DNA of 5,886 bases from an uncultured Erysipelotrichaceae bacterium (GCA_900321535.1 ONWJ01000020.1:1-5886); one strand, 5' to 3'; positions 1 through 5,570 are shown, counted from the first letter of the stretch. Program-made: numbers and translations. The notes: generated from the sequence alone by a model not told the origin.

Positions 1-26
1 GCGGCTTTCTTTTTCAGCATGGAGAC

Positions 27-32
27 ATTATA
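27..32 (-). promoter_or_regulatory. Possible leftward -10 element at the window edge
   Basis: Read on the minus strand this is a perfect TATAAT. Seven bases downstream, at 20-18, lies an ATG that opens a lysine-rich frame (M-L-K-K-K-A) running off the left edge. If real, it would drive a divergent, essentially leaderless gene. No convincing -35 hexamer lies 16-18 bases upstream, and only six codons are visible, so this is a weak suggestion. Confidence 0.2.
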
Positions 33-82
33 GCGCTCAGCAATGCAAAATCATTTTCTCGCAATTTAAAACTACCCTAAAA

Positions 83-88
83 TATGAT
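83..88 (+). promoter_or_regulatory. Possible -10 element for the YunG-like gene
   Basis: TATGAT matches the sigma-A -10 consensus at five of six bases and lies 15 bases before the start codon at 104. The region about 17 bases further upstream (near 59-65) has only a poor -35 match. The start of transcription would fall near 95, inside or just before the weak CAGG ribosome site (93-96), so either the leader is very short or the true promoter is elsewhere. Confidence 0.25.
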
Positions 89-103
89 CAAACAGGTTCC
101 ATT

Positions 104-538
104 ATGAAAACATATCGATTCTATGGCCACGAAAACGTGGCAAACATCCATCCCGTCAATTCTGATTACCCGTCCATTCATAATCCCATCGATCTTTACG
201 ATGCATTAAGCCATGTCTGGAGCGTCGACACATGCGCACCGCGTTATCGTCCTGAATGGAGCAAAGAGAACATGACGCTTGGTCAATGTTCCATTTCTTC
301 GTTCTTGATTCAGGATATTTTTGGCGGCGAGGTCCGCGGCGTTGCTTTGCCCGAAGGCGGATATCATTGCTTCAACATCGTGGATGGAGTGGCGTTTGAC
401 CTCACCTCAGAGCAATTTGGGAACCAAAAACTTGATTACAATAATTGCCCAATTCAAACAAGAGAGGAGCATTTCGCCTCGAAAGAGAAGTACGAACGTT
501 ACCTATTGTTGAAATCAGGTCTTGATAAAATCAAATAA
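104..538 (+). CDS. YunG-family small protein, putative papain-like fold
   Basis: A 144-residue soluble protein without signal peptide or membrane segment. It resembles the uncharacterised YunG family of Bacillota: a D-x-C...RPEWS segment (42-53), the hallmark GQC block (60-62) followed by a hydrophobic helix and DIFGGE (71-76), then YHCFN (87-91) and FDLTSEQF (98-105), ending in the usual T-R-x-x-H-F...R-Y-x-x-L tail. The ordered C62, H88 and D99 look like a Cys-His-Asp triad of the papain/transglutaminase type; that is my inference, since the family has no established reaction. Full length is normal for the family. The ATG at 104 has only a weak CAGG ribosome site 7 bases upstream, but it is the first Met and the conserved N-terminus follows it. 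The gene stands alone, with 128 bases before the next gene. The family assignment is fairly sure, the function unknown. Confidence 0.8.
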   Translation: MKTYRFYGHENVANIHPVNSDYPSIHNPIDLYDALSHVWSVDTCAPRYRPEWSKENMTLGQCSISSFLIQDIFGGEVRGVALPEGGYHCFNIVDGVAFDLTSEQFGNQKLDYNNCPIQTREEHFASKEKYERYLLLKSGLDKIK

Positions 539-610
539 ACTATACACTGTATAAATTGTCGTTTCCTAATTCCTTATAGCGCATCATTACCGACCGAATC
601 CATTTTCATC

Positions 611-639
611 TTGAGTAGAATGCTAATCGGTCCTATGAT
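611..639 (+). promoter_or_regulatory. Sigma-A-type promoter for the HAD lipoprotein gene
   Basis: TTGAGT (611-616) and TATGAT (634-639) are separated by exactly 17 bases, which is the best -35/-10 pair in the window. Transcription would start near 646, giving a leader of about 20 bases that holds the ribosome site AGAGGT (655-660) six bases before the ATG at 667. This makes the gene a separate transcription unit from the YunG-like gene upstream. Confidence 0.6.
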
Positions 640-666
640 TGCACGTGAAAAATTAGAGGTAATCCT

Positions 667-1704
667 ATGAAAAAATCAATCCTGTTCATCGCTATGGCGT
701 CCCTTCTTGCCTCCTGTGGCAATAACAACGCCCCGAAAGCGGATCAATTCAACTATTGGAATGACTGCGAGGCCTTAACCGCCTTGAAGACATTCGTTGA
801 AAACGGGAACAAAAAAGACACCGCTACTTATATTCCGGTCTCTGACCGTATCGCTGTCTTTGATATGGACGGCACGGTCTTTGGCGAGCTCTTCCCAACT
901 TATTTGGAATATACGATGTTCGTCTATCGCGCTCTTGAAGATCCTACCTACGCTCCAACCGCTCCAAAGGAAGTCAAAGACGTCGCCGAGGAAATCAGAA
1001 TCGGCGCACCAACTCACACCTATGCTTCTGATATGGCGATCCGCCATGGCGAAGCCGCAGCCAAAGCTTATGGAGGAATGACCTTGAAGGAATTCTCCGA
1101 TTACGCGGTCTCCTTCCTTTCCCGCAATGTCCCAGGATTCACAGGCATGACCTATGCCCAAGCGATCTACAAACCAATGATTAATGTGGTGGATTATCTC
1201 CACGCTAACGACTATCAGGTTTATATCGTCTCCGGCTCCGACCGCTATCTTTGCCGTGAAATCGTCCGCGATACATTAAAAATTCCTGAGAACCGTGTCA
1301 TTGGCATGGATGTGACGATGAAAGCCACCGGCCAAGACAAAGACGGTGTCGACTATACCTACAAAACCGACGATAAAATCGTCCGCGGCGATGAACTATT
1401 GATCAAGAATCTGAAGTTCAACAAAGTCAACGCCATCGTCAAAGAGATCGGCAAACAACCAGTCATTTCCTTTGGAAATTCCAGCGGTGACGCCGCGATG
1501 CACAACTACACCATCGGCAACAATCCGCATCCTTCCAAGGCTTTCATGCTCGTGGCGGATGATGGAAATCGCGATAACGGTGGTGCCAAAAATGATCATC
1601 TTCATGAAGAATGGAAGAACAAGGGTTACCAGACCATCTCGATGAAGAATGACTTCAAGACGATCTATGGCGAAAACGTCGTCAAAGTCCCTAGCAACGC
1701 ATAA
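667..1704 (+). CDS. HAD-superfamily phosphatase-like lipoprotein
   Basis: A 345-residue predicted lipoprotein. The signal peptide has lysines at 2-3, a hydrophobic core and the lipobox L14-A-S-C17, so the protein should be lipid-anchored on the outer face of the membrane. The mature part carries haloacid dehalogenase motifs in order: motif I FDMDGT with nucleophile D66 and acid/base D68, motif II V-S-G with S189, a likely motif III lysine at K253, and motif IV GNSSGD with D275. The long insert between motifs I and II (about 75-180) is a C1-type cap, as in phosphoserine-phosphatase-like (PF12710-type) members. All catalytic residues are present, so it should be an active Mg-dependent phosphomonoesterase; the substrate cannot be read from sequence. 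The start is set by a strong AGAGGT site 6 bases upstream. The gene is monocistronic: the next unit has its own riboswitch. No convincing terminator follows it, only AT-rich weak hairpins around 1727-1762. Confidence 0.88.
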   Translation: MKKSILFIAMASLLASCGNNNAPKADQFNYWNDCEALTALKTFVENGNKKDTATYIPVSDRIAVFDMDGTVFGELFPTYLEYTMFVYRALEDPTYAPTAPKEVKDVAEEIRIGAPTHTYASDMAIRHGEAAAKAYGGMTLKEFSDYAVSFLSRNVPGFTGMTYAQAIYKPMINVVDYLHANDYQVYIVSGSDRYLCREIVRDTLKIPENRVIGMDVTMKATGQDKDGVDYTYKTDDKIVRGDELLIKNLKFNKVNAIVKEIGKQPVISFGNSSGDAAMHNYTIGNNPHPSKAFMLVADDGNRDNGGAKNDHLHEEWKNKGYQTISMKNDFKTIYGENVVKVPSNA

Positions 1705-1792
1705 AATCTCTCAAATATCCACTTCTAGTTTTTGGAAACTTAAAAATATTTTCTTTGAAAATTGATGGGTTTTCTTAACTGACATGCGGGTG

Positions 1793-1798
1793 TATTAT
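1793..1798 (+). promoter_or_regulatory. Probable -10 element of the riboswitch transcript
   Basis: TATTAT matches TATAAT at five of six bases and is preceded directly by TG. It would place the transcription start near 1805, exactly at the first bases of the c-di-GMP aptamer, as expected for a riboswitch leader. The -35 region is poor (TTTTCT at 1770-1775 with 17-base spacing), so an activator or a weak promoter is possible. Confidence 0.4.
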
Positions 1799-1804
1799 TA
1801 AAAA

Positions 1805-1872
1805 TGGCAAACCCGAAGTAATTCGGCGACGCAAAGCTAAAGGGCCCATGATAGTGGGCAGCCAGTTGCACT
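1805..1872 (+). promoter_or_regulatory. c-di-GMP-I (GEMM-I) riboswitch aptamer
   Basis: The conserved GEMM-I elements appear in the right order: GGCAAAC (1806-1812); hairpin P2 CCGAA/TTCGG (1813-1817 with 1822-1826) capped by the GNRA loop GUAA; the invariant GACGCAAAGC (1828-1837); hairpin P3 GCCCA/TGGGC (1844-1848 with 1855-1859) closed on the helix GCU/AGC (1836-1838 with 1860-1862); and the 3' core AGCCAGTTGC (1860-1869), whose TTGC pairs with GCAA (1807-1810) to close the three-way junction. P1 is only about 4 bp. In this class the GNRA loop docks on a receptor in P3 and one c-di-GMP binds at the junction. The aptamer lies immediately before an intrinsic terminator and a GGDEF diguanylate cyclase gene, so the product of the enzyme is the ligand of its own leader. 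I judge it an OFF switch from the pairing described under the terminator. The class assignment is firm; the binding affinity is not known. Confidence 0.93.
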
Positions 1873-1889
1873 ATATCCCCAGTCCAACT

Positions 1890-1924
1890 CCCGATGTTGC
1901 TTTGCGCGATATCGGGTTTTTCTT
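1890..1924 (+). terminator. Riboswitch-controlled intrinsic terminator (attenuator)
   Basis: An 11-bp stem (1890-1900 with 1906-1916; two G-U pairs, loop TTTGC) is followed at once by TTTTTCTT (1917-1924), ending 7 bases before the cyclase start codon. Both arms can instead pair with the aptamer: CGCAAAGC (1830-1837) is perfectly complementary to 1899-1906, and AAACCCGA (1809-1816) to TCGGGTTT (1912-1919). The two helices are nested and can form together as an antiterminator, destroying aptamer P2 and the ligand core. The simplest reading is: without c-di-GMP the antiterminator forms and the gene is read; with c-di-GMP the aptamer holds its core and the terminator forms. The pairing is seen in the sequence; the direction of control is inferred. 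Confidence 0.88.
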
Positions 1925-1931
1925 AAGAAAA

Positions 1932-3434
1932 ATGGAAGCAGCAAAGAAAAGACACTTATTTCCAATTCGAGTGAAGACAGCCTTGATTGTCGTCATCTTC
2001 GGAATGATCCTCGCTGAAATCGCGATGGTGTATTTTTCGCTCGTCACTTCCAGCACCAATAGAGAGAACTACAAGAACACCTCCACGAAACTCGCCTATA
2101 CTGTCGCTTTGTCCATCGATAAAGAGAAAGCTCAGGCGATCACCGATAAGGTTTCTGGTTTTTATAACGATGATCCTACTAAACCTGGTCGTGACCAGCA
2201 GGGCACCCCAGAATATGAAACCTACATGGCGAAATTCGAAACGGTTCGCGCCATGCAAGAATATAAAGACATCCAAGCATATCTGCATGCCGTAAAACTC
2301 GCCAACAACGAAACCGACGGCGTTTATCTTGGCTATGTTGACCTCGCTTCCAAACACGCGATTTATGTTTGCTACGACGAAGAAAACGAGGATTTCCCAC
2401 TTGGCATCATCGATGATCTTTATGAAGAAGATTATCCGATGGTCGAGGCGCCTGAAATCGGATTCGTCGCCTCTATTTATACAGATGAGGCTACCGGCTT
2501 GATGCTTGCGACCACCGGTGCCCCGGTCTATGGCCCAAACGGCAAAATCCCAAGCAAATCCGGCAATATCATTTGCTATGCTTTCGTCGATATTCGTATG
2601 GATGCGGTTCGCGCGTTGCAGGCCGAACGTATCGTTAGACTCTTCATCTACTTGATGTCGACGGTCGTTCTCTTATCCATCATTGGCATCATCGTCATCA
2701 ACGTCATCATCATCCGTCCTGTCAAGGCACTTCAAAAGGCCGCCATGTCTTATGATGTCAATAATCCTGACCAGACGCATGAAATCTTCAAGAAACTGGA
2801 TGTTAAGGTTCACGACGAGTTCCAAAACCTCGCTGAGGCTATGAAGACGATGGAAAATGACGTCAACCTCAAGATCCACGAACTCATGCAGGCTAACGAT
2901 GCCTTGGCAGCCAGCCAACTCGTCGCTGGCAAGATGGCGGAACTTGCTAACAAAGATGCTCTCACTGGCGTTCGTAACAAGATTGCCTTCGATAATGTCG
3001 TTAAGAGCCTTAACGAGAAAATCTCCAAAGGAGAGGAAATTGAATTCGGTCTTGCGATGATCGACCTCAATTACCTCAAAGACATCAACGATAACTATGG
3101 ACACGATAGTGGTGACCGCGCTCTGGTGAAACTTTGCAACTTGATCTGCGCGATCTTCGCTCATTCGCCAGTTTACCGCGTTGGTGGCGATGAATTCATC
3201 GTCTTGTTCAAGAATAGAGATTATAACGAAGCCAAGCAGTTGGTGGCGGAATTCGAAGATAAGATTGCTAAGCTCAGCAAGGACAAAGATTTGTCCCCAG
3301 AAGAGCAAGTCTCTGCTGCTATTGGATACACCGCCTATATCGAAGGCAAAGACACCAGCGTTGATGATGTCTTCAAACGCGCTGATCAATTGATGTATGT
3401 CAACAAGCGCAAGATGAAGAAAAAGACGCGATAA
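1932..3434 (+). CDS. Membrane diguanylate cyclase (Cache-like sensor, HAMP, GGDEF)
   Basis: A 500-residue enzyme that should condense two GTP to c-di-GMP. Layout: short basic cytoplasmic N-terminus; membrane helix about 16-38; extracellular sensor about 39-233, Cache/PAS-like (G-A-P-V-Y-G-P-N-G-K near 196-205, then VDI at 219-221); membrane helix about 235-262; HAMP-like linker about 262-313 with the DEF...A motif; a helical stretch; GGDEF domain about 338-495. The active site is intact: D342-x-LTG, metal ligand D378, K-x-I-N-D (383-387), GH at 390-391, GGDEF at 418-422, and A-D-x-x-MY near 484-489. The RxxD inhibitory site is missing: positions 409 and 412 are F and S. Expression is governed by the upstream c-di-GMP riboswitch. 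The ATG at 1848 is in frame but lies inside the aptamer, so I start at 1932, just after the terminator. No good Shine-Dalgarno site precedes it (only AAGAAAA), which is unlike its neighbours. The sensed signal is unknown. Confidence 0.92.
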   Translation: MEAAKKRHLFPIRVKTALIVVIFGMILAEIAMVYFSLVTSSTNRENYKNTSTKLAYTVALSIDKEKAQAITDKVSGFYNDDPTKPGRDQQGTPEYETYMAKFETVRAMQEYKDIQAYLHAVKLANNETDGVYLGYVDLASKHAIYVCYDEENEDFPLGIIDDLYEEDYPMVEAPEIGFVASIYTDEATGLMLATTGAPVYGPNGKIPSKSGNIICYAFVDIRMDAVRALQAERIVRLFIYLMSTVVLLSIIGIIVINVIIIRPVKALQKAAMSYDVNNPDQTHEIFKKLDVKVHDEFQNLAEAMKTMENDVNLKIHELMQANDALAASQLVAGKMAELANKDALTGVRNKIAFDNVVKSLNEKISKGEEIEFGLAMIDLNYLKDINDNYGHDSGDRALVKLCNLICAIFAHSPVYRVGGDEFIVLFKNRDYNEAKQLVAEFEDKIAKLSKDKDLSPEEQVSAAIGYTAYIEGKDTSVDDVFKRADQLMYVNKRKMKKKTR

Positions 3435-3450
3435 ATCAATAAAACGCTGC

Positions 3451-3486
3451 AAAACGCCATCGGATTGATACCGTTGGCGTTTTTTT
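3451..3486 (+). terminator. Strong intrinsic terminator after the diguanylate cyclase gene
   Basis: ACGCCA (3454-3459) pairs with TGGCGT (3475-3480). After one T-T mismatch, CGG (3461-3463) pairs with CCG (3471-3473), leaving a 7-base loop. AAA before the stem and a run of T from 3480 to 3486 make this a textbook Rho-independent terminator 16 bases after the stop codon. It ends the riboswitch-cyclase unit and separates it from the channel gene. Confidence 0.9.
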
Positions 3487-3604
3487 CTTACGCCTTTTTC
3501 CAAGCGAAAACGCCCTCTTTTTAAATCTGATTCTTTGCAGGCGATGAAAGCAATACTCCATTCACAAAGCCTAAACTTGATGAAGGCATGCCCAAAGTGA
3601 GAAA

Positions 3605-3620
3605 ATACATTAGCATGTAT
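3605..3620 (+). repeat. 16-bp perfect palindrome upstream of the channel gene
   Basis: ATACAT (3605-3610), a TAGC spacer, and its exact inverse ATGTAT (3615-3620) lie 40 bases before the channel start codon. No clear -35/-10 pair is visible in the 174 bases between the preceding terminator and this gene, so the palindrome is the only structured candidate for a regulator site. With six AT-rich base pairs it could also be chance. Confidence 0.3.
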
Positions 3621-3660
3621 CGAGCAATCGCTACGCCGCGTCGATGAGGTAAATTTCAAT

Positions 3661-4626
3661 ATGAAAAAAATGAGTAAAAACAGAATCAGGTGGCTGTCGA
3701 CCATTCTTTTCGGTGCCTTCAGTGTTGGAACGTTGGCGTTTGATTTGTTGGCCATGAGTCGCTCTGAGCCTGGGGACAACATGCTTCGATTATTCCTATT
3801 CCTTATGTTTCTATGCATGTGCTTGTCCCGTATTGTTGTCTCGGTGTATGCCCGCGTCGCTGAGGCGAAAAACAAGATTGCCTTTTTCAAGAATATTGGC
3901 ATCGCTGCCGCTTATTTAGTTGCCGGCGTTCTTTCTTTGCTCATTACCAATCCGGTCCCATTAGCCATCACGACCTTATCGATTTACCTCGTCAGTATCA
4001 TCGGCAATCGTATTTGCATGATGTTTGAAAGAAGGAAACTAAGCAGTTACATCATCAATGGAATCCTTGTTTTGATCGCAGGGTTTGTTTTGTTCATCAT
4101 TATATCAACGACAGAAAACGAAGCCGCCTCTGTCATAGCTGGCATGCTTATGGCGGTTTTGTTCCTCTCTCTTATCGAAGTTCTCACGTTTGCCTTCTCA
4201 AGAATCCAGCTTCGTGGCCTTCTCAAGATCATGCGCAAAACCTTTGTCCCTGAAATCATGTATGGTTTGGTGATTTTGATCCTTTCGTGCTCCTTCTACT
4301 TCACGATGATGGAAGATTCCATTCCTTCGTTCGGAGACGCGCTTTGGTACTCGTTTGCCATCGTCACAACCATCGGCTTTGGCGACTTCACCGCCCATGG
4401 CTTGCTTGGCCGAATCTTGTCTGTTGTTTTAGGTATTTATGGCGTCATCGTGGTCGCCACGATCACCAGCGTTATCGTCAACTTCTATAACGAAACCAAG
4501 AGCAAAGAAACGGAACAGCCAGGCATCGATCAGACTGAAAGGCTGGAGCAAGCATTGGAAAACCGCATCGATAAAATTGAAGAAAGCGAAGACGAAAATA
4601 CGCCGAAGCTTTCTAAAGATGATTAA
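3661..4626 (+). CDS. Potassium-channel-family membrane protein
   Basis: A 321-residue integral membrane protein. The C-terminal half is a classic two-helix pore unit: outer helix about 197-217, pore helix A-L-W-Y-S-F (227-232), selectivity filter TTIGFGD (236-242), and inner helix about 250-274. The filter is a conservative variant of TVGYGD, so K+ conduction is likely. Ahead of it are about six further hydrophobic segments (roughly 11-32, 41-63, 76-95, 98-118, 128-149, 153-179). That gives about eight segments in all, rather than the two or six of common bacterial channels. No arginine-repeat voltage sensor is apparent. The tail (about 277-321) is hydrophilic, acidic and probably partly coiled, with no RCK/TrkA-N domain. 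The start at 3661 follows GAGGT (3646-3650) by 10 bases; the Met at codon 4 would be too far away. The gene lies between a terminator and a long AT-rich spacer and looks monocistronic. Gating and physiological role are not evident. Confidence 0.87.
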   Translation: MKKMSKNRIRWLSTILFGAFSVGTLAFDLLAMSRSEPGDNMLRLFLFLMFLCMCLSRIVVSVYARVAEAKNKIAFFKNIGIAAAYLVAGVLSLLITNPVPLAITTLSIYLVSIIGNRICMMFERRKLSSYIINGILVLIAGFVLFIIISTTENEAASVIAGMLMAVLFLSLIEVLTFAFSRIQLRGLLKIMRKTFVPEIMYGLVILILSCSFYFTMMEDSIPSFGDALWYSFAIVTTIGFGDFTAHGLLGRILSVVLGIYGVIVVATITSVIVNFYNETKSKETEQPGIDQTERLEQALENRIDKIEESEDENTPKLSKDD

Positions 4627-4653
4627 TTCAAAATTCCCTACAGAAATCCCTTA

Positions 4654-4741
4654 ATCCATATATAGATATTAAAGCGACCTATTTCCATCCATATCAAAAA
4701 TGAATAATGCGGATAAATAATCCATATTTTACGTTATGGAT
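4654..4741 (+). repeat. Three ATCCATAT direct repeats at 33-bp period plus one inverted half-site
   Basis: ATCCATAT occurs at 4654-4661, 4687-4694 and 4720-4727, each start exactly 33 bases from the last (about three helical turns, so on one face of the DNA). The inverse TATGGAT follows at 4735-4741, and GGAT (4711-4714) faces the third copy across a 5-base gap. The bases between the copies do not match each other, so this is not a duplicated unit but spaced short sites. Their place in the spacer before the SGNH lipoprotein gene suggests operators for a DNA-binding regulator, although AT-rich spacers can produce short repeats by chance. Confidence 0.4.
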
Positions 4742-4751
4742 ATTTCTTTTT
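4720..4751 (+). terminator. Possible weak terminator or operator hairpin
   Basis: ATCCATA (4720-4726) and TATGGAT (4735-4741) form a perfect 7-bp stem with an 8-base loop, followed by ATTTCTTTTT (4742-4751). The stem is AT-rich and probably weak. It could end the channel transcript 94 bases after its stop codon. Because it uses the third ATCCATAT repeat and sits just before the next ribosome site, it may instead be a protein-binding site. Confidence 0.35.
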
Positions 4752-4765
4752 AATATTAGGGTGAC

Positions 4766-5560
4766 ATGAAGCACAAAATCACACACCTAACACCTTTATC
4801 GTGCCTATTACTTTCGGCTTGCACCGTTGGGGGCGGCGCTCCGAATTTAAGCGTCCCGAAATCCGAATCCATCAATCCTTCGGAAATCTCGGCCGAGGTC
4901 CTTTTTGTCGGCAATAGTTTTACTTACTATAACGACTTGCCTGACATCTTTGCCCAGTTAGGGCAGGGGCTTGGGATGCAACTCAACTCTTACAGCGTTA
5001 CCAAGGGGTCTCAAAAACTGATCGACACCGCAAATAGCAACGATGAATTGGGCAAAGTTTTTGATGAAGCGATGAACAAGAAATACACCCATATCATCTT
5101 GCAAGAGCATTCCACGTTGCCGGTGAATAACTACACGTCTTTCGTTAACGGCGTCAAAGCAATAAAGCAGAAAATTCAAAACGCCAAGCAAGAAGCTCAC
5201 ATCTATCTCTATTCAACTTGGGCATATGAAAGCATGTGCAATCAAAACGAATCCATCCCCGATTGCGAAAAGCGCATCCGCGCCGCTTATGAGCAATGCG
5301 CCAGCGAGACCGGGCTTGACGTCATCTATGTTGGCAAAGCGTTCAGCTATACCTATGAGCACAACAAGGACATTGATCTTTACGATGCAAACGACAGAAA
5401 GCACCCATCTTATGCTGGAAGCTATCTATCTGCCGCAACCCATCTTGCATCCATCTTCAATGTCAATGTCAAAGAATCCACATTCAAAGGAAACCTTGCT
5501 GACAACGTTTCCAATACCTTAAAAGAAGTTGCCTATGGAGTCGCCAATCGACTCATCTAA
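4766..5560 (+). CDS. SGNH/GDSL-hydrolase-like lipoprotein (DUF4886-like)
   Basis: A 264-residue predicted lipoprotein. A short signal peptide ends in the lipobox L16-S-A-C19, followed by a flexible Gly/Ser/Pro stretch to about 40. The catalytic fold then opens with V-L-F-V-G-N-S-F-T (45-53), block I of SGNH hydrolases with nucleophile S51. G81 may be the block II oxyanion glycine, and Q113-E-H-S116 sits where block III lies in DUF4886-type members. D210-x-x-H213-P-S supplies the catalytic Asp and His. Such enzymes act as esterases, often removing acetyl groups from polysaccharides; the substrate here is not evident. Cys158 and Cys167 could form a surface disulfide. The ATG at 4766 follows the ribosome site AGGGTGA (4758-4764). 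The end has three TAA codons in a row in frame (5558-5566). The next lipoprotein begins 26 bases on with no terminator between, so the two are probably co-transcribed. I see no clear promoter in the spacer. Confidence 0.85.
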   Translation: MKHKITHLTPLSCLLLSACTVGGGAPNLSVPKSESINPSEISAEVLFVGNSFTYYNDLPDIFAQLGQGLGMQLNSYSVTKGSQKLIDTANSNDELGKVFDEAMNKKYTHIILQEHSTLPVNNYTSFVNGVKAIKQKIQNAKQEAHIYLYSTWAYESMCNQNESIPDCEKRIRAAYEQCASETGLDVIYVGKAFSYTYEHNKDIDLYDANDRKHPSYAGSYLSAATHLASIFNVNVKESTFKGNLADNVSNTLKEVAYGVANRLI

Positions 5561-5570
5561 TAATAAATAA

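Noticed and set aside
541..553. Small hairpin TATAC/GTATA just after the YunG-like gene
   Set aside because: Only 5 bp with a 3-base loop and no T-run; too weak to call a terminator.
1727..1762. Terminator after the HAD lipoprotein gene
   Set aside because: The two small hairpins (AGTTT/AAACT and ATTTTC/GAAAAT) are only 5-6 bp, AT-rich, and not followed by a proper T-run.
1848..1931. Upstream in-frame start of the cyclase
   Set aside because: It lies inside the c-di-GMP aptamer and would translate the riboswitch and terminator; there is no ribosome site before it.
3577..3611. TTGATG...TACATT as a promoter for the channel gene
   Set aside because: The spacing is 23 bases, too long for a sigma-A promoter, and neither hexamer is good.
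2673..3902. Long minus-strand open frame (409 codons) across the cyclase 3' half, the terminator and the channel 5' end
   Set aside because: It runs antisense to two well-supported genes and through a strong terminator. It also begins with a low-complexity Asp-rich stretch that mirrors repeated ATC/GTC codons on the other strand. It has no ribosome site or recognisable domain.
4627..4765. Second riboswitch before the SGNH lipoprotein gene
   Set aside because: The spacer has no GGCAAAC or GACGCAAAGC core and no other riboswitch consensus I recognise; only the short phased repeats and one weak hairpin are present.
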